Origin: Parvibaculum sp002684405
GTDB lineage: Bacteria > Pseudomonadota > Alphaproteobacteria > Parvibaculales > Parvibaculaceae
Reading direction: 5' to 3'
NCBI GenBank assembly: GCA_965140395.1
Contig: OZ223205.1
Span: forward strand, 558,001-622,000
Length of the DNA: 64,000 nt
The translations under genes were made by a program, and so were the position numbers. Numbering within the stretch: the first letter of the stretch is position 1; every line of letters begins with the position of its first letter. The notes beneath the pieces were generated by a model. The model was given only the letters and a program-made list of their open reading frames with translations. It made no database searches and was not told the DNA's origin. Shown piece by piece: positions 8,858-17,121 of this stretch.

Positions 8858-9244
8858 GGTCGGGTTCCTTTTTCAGGCAATGCGGGCACCCTATATGGCA
8901 AGCGAGGCAACCGTGCGCTACCCTGCGCATCCCCGGCTGCGATCACAACATCTTGCGTGGGCGTGATCGCAGGTTGCTACCGGCTATTTTGGCGGCCTAA
9001 TTGAATCAATAACTTGCTAAATACTTCGGAGATTCCGGTAAAACCTCTTAATGTGTCACATGAGGATTCATTAAGCCGTTAGGTTAACGTCGAATAAGCA
9101 TTTGTATTTCAAATTGAATCTATCTCCAGGCAGGTATCGCGGCGGCGGCGAGGCTGGCGCTTCCCGCACCGCGCTGTTAAAAGCCGCCCCACGAGTGCAA
9201 GAGACCGGACGGGACAGGTCCCCGCCGCCTTGAGGAAAAGGCAA
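8858..9244. promoter_or_regulatory. Divergent intergenic region upstream of the PPOX gene and hisB, with inverted repeat
   Basis: No gene is visible. It holds a perfect 10-bp inverted repeat, CTGCGATCAC (8937-8946) and GTGATCGCAG (8963-8972), with a 16-base spacer. It also holds an AT-rich tract (about 8995-9120) that contrasts with the surrounding GC content and could hold promoters for both divergent genes. The inverted repeat could be an operator for a dimeric regulator or a stem-loop. Confidence 0.45.
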
Positions 9245-9856
9245 ATGGATATGGAACGCGCTGCGCGCACCGCGAAGGTGGAGCGCAAGACCAAGGAAAC
9301 AAGCATCGCCGCCGAGGTGAATCTCGACGGCACGGGGCAGTACGATGTCTCGACCGGCATCGGTTTCCTCGATCACATGCTGGAACAGCTTTCCCGCCAC
9401 TCGCTGATGGATCTGAAACTCCGCGCCGAGGGCGACCTCCATATCGATTTTCACCACACCACCGAGGACACCGGCATCGTCATCGGCGAGGCGGTCAAAA
9501 AGGCGCTGGGCGACTTCAAGGGCATCCGCCGCTATGCGACGGCTATCATCCCGATGGACGAGACCTGCACCCGCGTCTCGATCGACGTGTCGCAGCGCCC
9601 CTATCTCATCTGGAAGGTGGATTTCACCAGGCCGAAGCTGGGCGATATGGACACCGAACTCTTCAAGGAGTGGTTCCAGGCCTTTGCGCAGAATGCGGGC
9701 ATCACGCTGCATGTCGAGAACATGTATGGCGAGAACAACCACCACATCGTGGAAAGCTGCTTCAAGGGACTTGCCCGGGCGCTGCGCGATGCGATGGAGA
9801 TCGACCCGCGTACCGCCGATGTCATTCCCTCCACCAAGGGCGTGCTCGGCAGCTGA
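9245..9856 (+). CDS. hisB: Imidazoleglycerol-phosphate dehydratase
   Basis: Sixth step of histidine biosynthesis: dehydrates imidazole glycerol phosphate to imidazole acetol phosphate using Mn2+. The 203-residue monofunctional enzyme has the His/Glu metal motifs LDHMLEQLSRHS (about residues 42-53), DFHHTTEDTGI and the near-repeat GENNHHIVES. No phosphatase domain is fused, as is usual outside enterobacteria. ATG 9245 was chosen for the GAGGA eight bases upstream; ATG 9251 is an alternative. It starts the hisB-DUF2628-hisH-hisA-hisF cluster. Confidence 0.97.
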   Translation: MDMERAARTAKVERKTKETSIAAEVNLDGTGQYDVSTGIGFLDHMLEQLSRHSLMDLKLRAEGDLHIDFHHTTEDTGIVIGEAVKKALGDFKGIRRYATAIIPMDETCTRVSIDVSQRPYLIWKVDFTRPKLGDMDTELFKEWFQAFAQNAGITLHVENMYGENNHHIVESCFKGLARALRDAMEIDPRTADVIPSTKGVLGS

Positions 9857-9939
9857 GCGGTGGCCATGCCGCGCGATCTGCCTTAAACAGAAGCGGATGA
9901 AGGACGGGCGGCACCGTGCCGCTTCCGGAAGACGGTTCC

Positions 9940-10527
9940 ATGCGCATCTATACGGTCCATTTTCGCAAGGACGCGCCCGCCGATGGCGAGGGCTTCGTTT
10001 TCGTGCGCGAGGGCTTTACCTGGGGCGGGCTGATCTTCGGCTGGCTCTGGCTGCTCTACCGCCGCCTTTGGATCCCGCTCATTCTCTGGATCGCCGCGGC
10101 GGTGCTGCTCGGTGCCCTGGCCGAGGCCAGCCATGTCGACGAAGCGGTGCCCGTCATTGTCGCCTTCGCCATGCAGTTCTGGCTTGGCTTCGAGGGCAAT
10201 GATCTGCGGCGCTGGGTGCTGGACCGCAAGGCCTATGTGGAGGTCGATATCGTCGCCGCGTCCGACAGGGCCGATGCGGAACGTATTTTCTTTTCCCGCT
10301 GGAAAGGCCCGGTCGATCTTTCCGAAGCGACCGGAAACTGGGTATCGCCCTCGGGCGGCGTCTGGCCCAAGCGTCCGAAGAGTCTCAACGGCCCCAAGAA
10401 GGGCAAAGACGGCGCCGGCGGCGCGCAAAAGGAGAGCGGCCCTCGGGAGGCGGGCGCCAAACAGGGCGTCTGGCCGCGCCGCGACGATGAGCGCGTCCTT
10501 GGCCTCTTCCCAAAGCCGCAAGCTTGA
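9940..10527 (+). CDS. DUF2628 membrane protein within the his cluster
   Basis: A 195-residue protein with two or three hydrophobic segments (about residues 24-44, 46-66 and 70-86). The DUF2628 hallmarks GFTWGGLIFGWLWLLYRRLW (residues 25-44) and an aromatic C-terminal part of the domain are visible. After residue 140 the tail is Lys/Gly/Pro-rich and probably disordered. Function is unknown. Its place between hisB and hisH is conserved in many Hyphomicrobiales, which suggests cotranscription but does not show a role in histidine synthesis. ATG 9940 has GGAAG nine bases upstream. Confidence 0.8.
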   Translation: MRIYTVHFRKDAPADGEGFVFVREGFTWGGLIFGWLWLLYRRLWIPLILWIAAAVLLGALAEASHVDEAVPVIVAFAMQFWLGFEGNDLRRWVLDRKAYVEVDIVAASDRADAERIFFSRWKGPVDLSEATGNWVSPSGGVWPKRPKSLNGPKKGKDGAGGAQKESGPREAGAKQGVWPRRDDERVLGLFPKPQA

Positions 10528-10567
10528 GCCATACCACTCGCGCTGAAAACGCTTCAGAAAGCCTCCG

Positions 10568-11206
10568 ATGCTCGTCACCATCGTCGATTACGAATCCGGC
10601 AACCTCCATTCAGCGGCCAAGGCCTTTGAGCGCGCGGCCCGCGAACGCGGCCTGTCCGCCGATATCCTCGTCTCCGGCGATCCGGAGGCCCTGCGCCGGG
10701 CCGAGCGGATCGTGCTACCCGGCGTCGGCGCCTTCGGCGATTGCCGTGCCGGCCTCGATGCCATCCCCGGCATGGTGGAGGCGCTGGACGAGGAAGTGCG
10801 CAAGAAGGGCAAACCCTTTCTCGGCATCTGCGTCGGCATGCAGCTCATGGCCGAGCGCGGCCTGGAATATGGCGTCCACAAGGGGCTTGGCTGGTTGAAC
10901 GGCGATGTGAAGCCCATCGACCCCGCCGACCGCTCGCTCAAGATCCCGCATATGGGCTGGAACGAGCTCACCCTCAAGCGCGCCCACCCGCTTCTGGCGG
11001 ACCTGCCCGGCAATCATGCCTATTTCGTCCACTCCTATGCCTTCAAGGCTGAGGACGAGGAAGATGTGCTGGCCGAAACCGATTATGGCGGCCCGGTCGT
11101 CGCTGCGGTTGGCCGTGACAATATGGTGGGCACGCAGTTCCACCCCGAAAAGAGCCAGGCCCTTGGCCTCGCGCTCATCGGCAATTTTCTGACCTGGAAA
11201 GTCTGA
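10568..11206 (+). CDS. hisH: Imidazole glycerol phosphate synthase, glutaminase subunit
   Basis: Class I glutamine amidotransferase that supplies ammonia to HisF in the HisFH complex. The 212-residue protein has the oxyanion PGVGAFGDC, the nucleophile in LGICVGMQ (Cys88) and the His/Glu pair in QFHPEKSQ near the C-terminus. It is followed five bases later by hisA and is clearly in the his operon. Confidence 0.97.
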   Translation: MLVTIVDYESGNLHSAAKAFERAARERGLSADILVSGDPEALRRAERIVLPGVGAFGDCRAGLDAIPGMVEALDEEVRKKGKPFLGICVGMQLMAERGLEYGVHKGLGWLNGDVKPIDPADRSLKIPHMGWNELTLKRAHPLLADLPGNHAYFVHSYAFKAEDEEDVLAETDYGGPVVAAVGRDNMVGTQFHPEKSQALGLALIGNFLTWKV

Positions 11207-11211
11207 CTCTC

Positions 11212-11943
11212 ATGATCCTGTTTCCGGCCATCGACCTGAAAGACGGCCAATGCGTGCGCCTGGTGCGCGGCCTGATGGAAGAGGCAACCGTCTTCAATGA
11301 CAATCCGGCCGCCCAGGCCCGCGCCTTCGAGGCGGCGGGCTTTGAATATCTTCATCTGGTCGACCTGAACGGCGCCTTCGAAGGCCGCCCGGTCAATGCC
11401 GATGCGGTGGACGGAATTCTTGCCGCCATCTCCATTCCCGTTCAGCTGGGCGGGGGCATTCGCGATCTCAAGACCATCGAGACCTGGCTCGGCAAGGGGA
11501 TCGCCCGCGTCATCATCGGCACGGCGGCGGTGAAGGATCCCGACCTCGTGATCGAGGCCTGCCAGAAATTTCCGGGCCGCATCGCGGTCGGGCTCGACGC
11601 CAAGGGCGGCAAGGTCGCCACCGAAGGCTGGGCCGACGTCTCCGAACTCACCGTGCTGGAGATGGCAAAGCGCTTCGAAAATGCGGGCGTCGCGGCCATC
11701 ATCTATACCGATATCGACCGCGACGGCGTGCTGGGCGGGCTCAATATCGACGCGACCGTCGATCTCGCCAATGCGATTTCCATTCCGGTGATTGCGTCGG
11801 GCGGGCTTTCCTCCATCGACGACGTCAAGGCGTTGCAGGCCGCGAACTGCCCCGGCATCGAGGGCGCCATCTCCGGCCGCGCGCTTTACGATGGCCGCCT
11901 CGACCCGAAGGAAGTGCTGGCGCTGCTGAAAGGGCAAGCCTGA
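11212..11943 (+). CDS. hisA: ProFAR isomerase HisA
   Basis: Amadori isomerase of the fourth histidine step, converting ProFAR to PRFAR. The 243-residue half-barrel-duplicated TIM barrel shows FPAIDLKDGQCVRL with catalytic Asp8, the phosphate-binding LGGGIRD and the second-half ASGGLSSIDD; the second catalytic Asp is in YTDIDRDG. Its last base overlaps the hisF start (TGATG), indicating translational coupling. Confidence 0.97.
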   Translation: MILFPAIDLKDGQCVRLVRGLMEEATVFNDNPAAQARAFEAAGFEYLHLVDLNGAFEGRPVNADAVDGILAAISIPVQLGGGIRDLKTIETWLGKGIARVIIGTAAVKDPDLVIEACQKFPGRIAVGLDAKGGKVATEGWADVSELTVLEMAKRFENAGVAAIIYTDIDRDGVLGGLNIDATVDLANAISIPVIASGGLSSIDDVKALQAANCPGIEGAISGRALYDGRLDPKEVLALLKGQA

Positions 11944-12701
11944 TGCTCAAATCTCGCGTCATTCCCTGTCTCGACGTGAAAGACGGTCGCGTCGTCAAAG
12001 GCGTGAACTTCGTCGACCTGCGCGATGCGGGCGATCCGGTGGAGGCCGCCCGGGCCTATGACGCGGCGGGCGCGGACGAGCTTTGCTTTCTCGACATCAC
12101 GGCGAGCCATGAAGAGCGCGCCATCATTTTCGACGTGGTGCGCCGCACGGCGGAACATTGCTTCATGCCGCTGACGGTGGGGGGCGGCGTACGCACGGTG
12201 GAGGATGTACGCGCCCTCCTTCTTTCCGGTGCCGACAAGGTGTCGATCAACACCGCCGCTGTGACCAATCCGGACTTCGTGCGTCAGGCGTCCGAGAAAT
12301 TCGGCAATCAGTGTATCGTGGTTGCTATTGACGCCAAACAGGTGTCCTCCGGAAAATGGGAAATCTTCACCCATGGCGGCCGCAAGCCCACCGGCATCGA
12401 TGCCGTGGAATATGCCGCGCGCATGGCCGAACTCGGCGCCGGCGAAATCCTTCTGACCTCCATGGACCGGGACGGCGCGCGCAACGGCTTCGACATTGCG
12501 CTTACCCGCGCCGTGGCCGATGCGGTCGCGATACCGGTCATCGCATCGGGCGGCGTGGGCACGCTCGATCATCTGGTCGAAGGCGTCCGCGACGGTCATG
12601 CAAGCGCGGTGCTCGCCGCCTCGATTTTCCATTTCGGGGAACACACGATCGGCGAAGCCAAGCAACATATGGCGAATGCGGGCGTTCCGGTTCGAATTTG
12701 A
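11943..12701 (+). CDS. hisF: Imidazole glycerol phosphate synthase, cyclase subunit
   Basis: TIM-barrel cyclase that uses ammonia from HisH to form imidazole glycerol phosphate and AICAR. The 252-residue protein has VIPCLDVKDGRVVKG with catalytic Asp11, VGGGVRTVEDVR, and LTSMDRDGARNGFD with the second catalytic Asp (about residue 178). It overlaps hisA by one base. It is the last gene of the tight his cluster; hisE lies 3 kb further on. Confidence 0.97.
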   Translation: MLKSRVIPCLDVKDGRVVKGVNFVDLRDAGDPVEAARAYDAAGADELCFLDITASHEERAIIFDVVRRTAEHCFMPLTVGGGVRTVEDVRALLLSGADKVSINTAAVTNPDFVRQASEKFGNQCIVVAIDAKQVSSGKWEIFTHGGRKPTGIDAVEYAARMAELGAGEILLTSMDRDGARNGFDIALTRAVADAVAIPVIASGGVGTLDHLVEGVRDGHASAVLAASIFHFGEHTIGEAKQHMANAGVPVRI

Positions 12702-12806
12702 CGCAATTGTCGCACGTCGCTGCGATGAATTGTAATTTTGGCTTACGCTAATATACAAATGCCCCTTGAGCGACAGAACGATGACCACACCGGCTGCGCC
12801 GCGATC

Positions 12807-14333
12807 ATGATCGACAGGGAAATCGAACTCAAACTGCAATGCACGCCCGAGGCGATGGAGCGCCTGCGCGGGGCGCCCTATCTGCGCGAAAACGGCATGG
12901 CGGTCGGCCGCAAAAGGATGCGCTCCGTTTATTTCGACACGGACGATCTGCGGCTTGGCGCGAACGGCTTTGCGCTCCGCCTGCGTTTCACCGGCGACAA
13001 ATGCATTCAGACCCTGAAAGCCGGTAACGACCAGACGGCGACGAGCGTCTTTCACGATACGCAGGAGTTCGAGTCTCTCCTTCCCTGCCGCGTCGATGAA
13101 CCGGATCTGGAACTGCTTCCTCCGCCGGTTCGCGAAAAGCTCCGTAAGCTGATCGATGACGAGAAACTGCTTCCCCGTATCGAGAGCGATATCGACCGGG
13201 AGACGATCGATCTCCGCTCCGAAGGCGGCGACCTCGTGGAACTCGCTTTCGATGCCGGCTCGGTGAAAGCCAATGGCAGCAAGGCGGATATCTGCGAAGT
13301 CGAACTGGAGTTGAAGGAAGGCCGCCCGGAGGAGCTTTATCGTATCGCGCTCGGCTTTGCCGATATCGTACCCATGCGGATAGCGCGCATGAGCAAGGCC
13401 GAACGCGGCTTCGCCCTCCTCCAGGGAACGCCGCCCGCTGCGGTCAAGGCGGAGCAGACGGATCTCGACAAGAGCCTCTCCGCGCAAGAGGCCTATGAAC
13501 TCATCCTCCGCGATTGCCTTTTGCACCTGCTGGCCAATGAAGGTCCCGCCTTCGATGCGCGCCTGCCGGAAGGGCTGCACCAGCTTCGCGTGTCGCTGCG
13601 GCGTATGCGCTCCGCATTCACTGTCTTCCGCAAGGAGATCGGCGGCGAAACGGCGGAAATGCTGTCCGCGGAAGCGAAATGGCTCGGCAATGCGGTGGGC
13701 CGCGCCCGCGATTTCGATGTCTTTGCCCATGACATTCTGGAACCGGTGACGCCTGCCGAGGGTGAGGAAGAAGCCTTTGCCGTCCTGAAGCGCAAGGTGG
13801 AGGAAGAGCGGGCCCGCGCCTGGTCCGCTGCGGGCAAGGCAATCCATTCGCAGCGCTACAGCCGCTTCGTGCTGCAGCTGGCGCTGTTCCTGAGCGAACG
13901 GGGCTGGCGTGCGAAAAGTTCCGCCGGCGATCCCGTTACCGACTTTGCGGTACGCGCCCTCGACAAGCGGCAGGCCAGCGTCGAAAGGCTGGGGAGCCGC
14001 ATGAACGAGCTCGATGAGGAAGAGCGTCACGAATTGCGCAAGCGCCTGAAGAAACTGCGCTACACGCTTTCTTTCTTCCAGTCCCTCTTCGGACGGAAAA
14101 AGGCCAAGCCCTATCTGAAAGACCTCTCCCGTTTGCAGGATGCATTCGGCGCGTTGAACGATCTGGCGACGGCCCGTGCCATTCTGGGCGAGTTGGCAAA
14201 GGACGATGCCGCGCTCCAGCCCGCCGTGGCGCATGTGGCGGAGTTCCATCTGGCAAGGGCGGAACGGGAATGGGAAAGCGTGCGGTCCCTATGGGCCGAT
14301 TTCACCGCCCGGCCCGCCTTCTGGCGCGGCTGA
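12807..14333 (+). CDS. CYTH and CHAD domain-containing protein
   Basis: A 508-residue fusion. The N-terminal CYTH (triphosphate tunnel) domain, about residues 1-200, begins with the signature EIELKL and has alternating Arg/Lys/Glu on its strands (VYFDTDDLRL, RLRF, ELELKEG). The C-terminal CHAD domain, about residues 225-490, is helical with paired basic motifs (LHQLRVSLRRMRSAF, ELRKRLKKLRYTL). CHAD domains bind polyphosphate and CYTH domains cleave triphosphates, so a role in polyphosphate or triphosphate metabolism is likely but not shown. ATG 12807 places EIELK at the N-terminus; ATG 12759 is an alternative. Confidence 0.88.
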   Translation: MIDREIELKLQCTPEAMERLRGAPYLRENGMAVGRKRMRSVYFDTDDLRLGANGFALRLRFTGDKCIQTLKAGNDQTATSVFHDTQEFESLLPCRVDEPDLELLPPPVREKLRKLIDDEKLLPRIESDIDRETIDLRSEGGDLVELAFDAGSVKANGSKADICEVELELKEGRPEELYRIALGFADIVPMRIARMSKAERGFALLQGTPPAAVKAEQTDLDKSLSAQEAYELILRDCLLHLLANEGPAFDARLPEGLHQLRVSLRRMRSAFTVFRKEIGGETAEMLSAEAKWLGNAVGRARDFDVFAHDILEPVTPAEGEEEAFAVLKRKVEEERARAWSAAGKAIHSQRYSRFVLQLALFLSERGWRAKSSAGDPVTDFAVRALDKRQASVERLGSRMNELDEEERHELRKRLKKLRYTLSFFQSLFGRKKAKPYLKDLSRLQDAFGALNDLATARAILGELAKDDAALQPAVAHVAEFHLARAEREWESVRSLWADFTARPAFWRG

Positions 14334-14463
14334 CCTCACGCTTGCCGCCGCGATTGCGATCCAGCGAAATTTTCCGGAGGGGTTAATCATTTCGGAAATA
14401 CTCACCGCTAAGGTTCGGTGAAACGCTTGCCGAGTTTGCACAGAGTATCGGGATCGCGAAGAA

Positions 14464-15540
14464 ATGAGTTCGTCTCCGGCGCCCAGCCGCAAGGAAAACA
14501 AGCCCCGCGCGGTCGCCCCTCGAGAAGGCCAGGCGATTGTGGGTCGCCGCATATCGCAGGACGCGCTTCGCCGGATTGCCGATTTCCATATTCGCTATCT
14601 GCGTGGCGTGCCCAATGGCTGGTGCGTGGTGATGAAGGAATGCGATCTCTCCGGTCTCGATTTCCGTGGCCTGAATTTCTCGCAGGGCCATTTCATCGGT
14701 TGCGATTTCTCCGGCGCCAATCTCGAAGACGCAGCCTTCAAGGGTACGAATCTTTTCGGCGCCGGGTTCGACGACGCCAATCTGACCCGGACGAATTTCG
14801 CCCGCGCCGATCTGCGCGGCGCGCATTTCGAGAATGCGGAGCTTTCCGGGGCGGAACTTGCCGGAGCGGATCTGCGGCGTGGCTCGGTCATCAAGATTGG
14901 CACCGAAGCGCCGTCGGGCCGGGAGAACTCCTCTTTTCGCGGCGCCAAGCTTCTCGGCACGAATATGTCGGAATGCAAACTTCAAGGCGCGGATTTCGAA
15001 GGCGCGGATATTTCCGGGGCGAGCCTTCAGGGCGCCGACCTCCGCGGCGCGAGTTTCAACGGCGCGGAACTGACGGGCGTCTCGCTCGCTGGGGCAAACC
15101 TCTCCGAGGCCGATTTCCGCCGCGCCGTCATGGATGAGGCAACCGCGAATAATGGCGACATGATGCTGGCCGAAAAGCCGCGCCGCGCGCCGGGCCCGGA
15201 CCGTCTCGCCAAAATGCTGTCGGCCCATATGCTCTGGATCCAGAGCGACGAGGTGAAAGGCGAGCGGGCCGACTTTTCCCGGATGGACATGTCGCGCACA
15301 GATTTCGCCGGCGCCATTCTGGCGGGCGCCGATTTCCATGAGGCGATCCTGGCCGACACGAATTTCGAACGTGCTTTCCTTGCCGCCGCCGACCTTCGCG
15401 AAACCGTGCTGAAGCGCGCCAATCTCCGCCATACGGATTTGCGCGGTGCCGACCTTCGCGGCGCCGATCTCACCGAGGCCGACCAGGAAGGGGCGAAACT
15501 GGGAGACCTTGCCGGGACCGCTCTCTCCACCCGCCGCTGA
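14464..15540 (+). CDS. Pentapeptide-repeat protein
   Basis: A 358-residue protein with two blocks of A(D/N)LxX pentapeptide repeats, about residues 58-140 and 155-225, then a non-repeat segment, then a third block near 262-345. Such sequences fold as a right-handed quadrilateral beta-helix. Some members mimic DNA and protect gyrase (Qnr/MfpA), but most are uncharacterised and nothing here proves that role. An N-terminal region of 50 residues is non-repetitive. It lies alone between the CYTH/CHAD gene and hisE. Confidence 0.85.
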   Translation: MSSSPAPSRKENKPRAVAPREGQAIVGRRISQDALRRIADFHIRYLRGVPNGWCVVMKECDLSGLDFRGLNFSQGHFIGCDFSGANLEDAAFKGTNLFGAGFDDANLTRTNFARADLRGAHFENAELSGAELAGADLRRGSVIKIGTEAPSGRENSSFRGAKLLGTNMSECKLQGADFEGADISGASLQGADLRGASFNGAELTGVSLAGANLSEADFRRAVMDEATANNGDMMLAEKPRRAPGPDRLAKMLSAHMLWIQSDEVKGERADFSRMDMSRTDFAGAILAGADFHEAILADTNFERAFLAAADLRETVLKRANLRHTDLRGADLRGADLTEADQEGAKLGDLAGTALSTRR

Positions 15541-15546
15541 CGCAGA

Positions 15547-15566
15547 GGAAGGGGGCCCGCCCTTCC
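15547..15566. terminator. Hairpin downstream of the pentapeptide-repeat gene
   Basis: A 7-bp inverted repeat GGAAGGG/CCCTTCC with a 6-base loop begins seven bases after the stop codon of the pentapeptide gene. There is no T-run after it, so it is a weak candidate for intrinsic termination. Confidence 0.3.
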
Positions 15567-15686
15567 CGTCCCGCCTTCGCTCTCCTTCCGATTACTGGCC
15601 TCTTGTGGATAAATCTGCTAGGTGAGCGCCTTTGGAGCCGGCACGGACAAGGCGCCGGCGATTTCCTTTAGCCTGAGGACAGACCG

Positions 15687-16016
15687 ATGGGCGTCGACGC
15701 CTCCCAACTCGATGACCTCTTCCGCACGATCGTTTCGCGAAAGGGAGCTTCGCCCGACACGTCTTACACGGCGAAGCTGCTGGACCGCGGGACCGAGAAA
15801 TGTGCGCAGAAACTCGGCGAGGAAGCTGTCGAAACGGTAATCGCGGCGGCCGCCGGAAAGCGTGACGAGGTCGTCACCGAAGCGGCCGACATGCTCTACC
15901 ACTGGCTTGTGCTCATGGCCGCGCTCGACATCGACCCGGCGGAGGTCTATGGGGAGATTGCCCGGCGCGAAGGCCAGTCGGGTCTGGAGGAAAAGGCGAG
16001 CCGCAAACGGGGCTGA
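15687..16016 (+). CDS. hisE: Phosphoribosyl-ATP pyrophosphatase
   Basis: Second step of histidine biosynthesis: hydrolyses PR-ATP to PR-AMP and diphosphate. The 109-residue all-alpha MazG-like protein has KLGEEAVETVIAAA with the metal-binding Glu cluster, and EAADMLYHWLVLMA with the conserved Asp. It is monofunctional (no HisI domain). It lies downstream of, but 3 kb apart from, hisBHAF, with the CYTH/CHAD and pentapeptide genes in between. coaA follows after 45 bases. Confidence 0.95.
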   Translation: MGVDASQLDDLFRTIVSRKGASPDTSYTAKLLDRGTEKCAQKLGEEAVETVIAAAAGKRDEVVTEAADMLYHWLVLMAALDIDPAEVYGEIARREGQSGLEEKASRKRG

Positions 16017-16061
16017 CCCGTCAAAGCGTCTCTCGAAGCAACATCGATCCGGAACCTGCCG

Positions 16062-17036
16062 ATGCCCGACAGTGCGAGCCCTGATGGATTTGAAAAGGCG
16101 TCCACTCTTTCACCCTATCGCCATTTCACCGCCCAACGCTGGGGCAAGCTGCGTGAGGATACCCCGCTGCCGCTTTCGGCGGAGGACCTGGAACGCCTGA
16201 AGGGTTTCGGCGAGCGCATCTCGCTGGCCGAGGTCGAGGAAATCTATCTCCCGCTGTCGCGCCTGCTGAACCTCTATGTCGCGGAGATGCAGGAACTCTA
16301 CCGCGTCACCTCCGACTTTCTGGGCACCAAGCAGGCGAAAGTTCCCTATATCATCGGCGTGGCGGGCTCCGTCGCGGTGGGCAAGTCCACGACCTCGCGT
16401 ATTCTTCAGGCACTGCTCGGGCGCTGGCCGAACCATCCCAAGGTGGACCTGATCACCACGGACGGTTTTCTCTATCCCAACGCCGTATTGCTCGAGCGCA
16501 ATCTGATGGAGCGCAAGGGCTTTCCGGAAAGCTTCGACATCAAGAAGCTGCTGCGCTTCCTGTCCAATGTGAAATCGGGCAGCGCGGAAGCCGCCGCGCC
16601 CGTCTATTCGCATCACACCTACGACATCGTGCCCGGCGACGAGATCGTCATTCGCAATCCCGACATCCTCATCGTCGAAGGGCTCAACGTGCTGCAGCCC
16701 TGGAAACCCGATGAGGGCGAAGACCCGGTGCCCTTCGTCTCGGACTTTTTCGACTTCTCCATCTATCTCGATGCGGATGAAGAGGCGATCCGGCGCTGGT
16801 ATATCGAGCGTTTCATGAGCCTGCGGGAAACCTCCTTCAAGGATCCCAACGCCTATTTCCACCGCTATTCCCAGCTGTCGGACGAAGAAGCGATCGCCAC
16901 GGCGGACCGCATCTGGACGTCGATCAACCTGGCGAATTTGCACAGGAACGTGCTCCCCACCCGCCAGCGCGCCGATCTCATCCTGCGCAAGGGTGACGAC
17001 CACCGCATCCGCGACGTCTATCTGCGCAAGCTCTGA
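16062..17036 (+). CDS. coaA: Type I pantothenate kinase
   Basis: Phosphorylates pantothenate, the first committed step of coenzyme A synthesis. The 324-residue P-loop kinase has Walker A GSVAVGKST (residues 102-110), the conserved LITTDGFLYPN and the LRETSFKDPNAYFHRY stretch near the C-terminus. Length and order match the prokaryotic CoaA family. The hisE-coaA adjacency is common in Alphaproteobacteria. A strong bidirectional hairpin follows the stop. Confidence 0.96.
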   Translation: MPDSASPDGFEKASTLSPYRHFTAQRWGKLREDTPLPLSAEDLERLKGFGERISLAEVEEIYLPLSRLLNLYVAEMQELYRVTSDFLGTKQAKVPYIIGVAGSVAVGKSTTSRILQALLGRWPNHPKVDLITTDGFLYPNAVLLERNLMERKGFPESFDIKKLLRFLSNVKSGSAEAAAPVYSHHTYDIVPGDEIVIRNPDILIVEGLNVLQPWKPDEGEDPVPFVSDFFDFSIYLDADEEAIRRWYIERFMSLRETSFKDPNAYFHRYSQLSDEEAIATADRIWTSINLANLHRNVLPTRQRADLILRKGDDHRIRDVYLRKL

Positions 17037-17071
17037 ACGGCTCAATCGGCCAACGCAATCGACCAATGAAA

Positions 17072-17097
17072 AACCCCCGGCCTTTCGACCGGGGGTT
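17072..17097. terminator. Bidirectional intrinsic terminator between coaA and the PfkB kinase gene
   Basis: Perfect 9-bp stem AACCCCCGG/CCGGGGGTT with an 8-base loop. It is flanked by A-rich sequence on the left (ATGAAAAA) and a TTCGTCGTTTTG tract on the right. It lies between convergent genes, so it can end transcription from both sides. Confidence 0.8.
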
Positions 17098-17121
17098 CGT
17101 CGTTTTGTTGTGCCGTCTGGC

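Noticed and set aside
11886..14249. A 787-codon open frame on the minus strand
   Set aside because: It lies entirely opposite hisF and the CYTH/CHAD gene, has an Arg/Ala/Gly-rich composition typical of antisense frames in GC-rich DNA, and shows no family motif.
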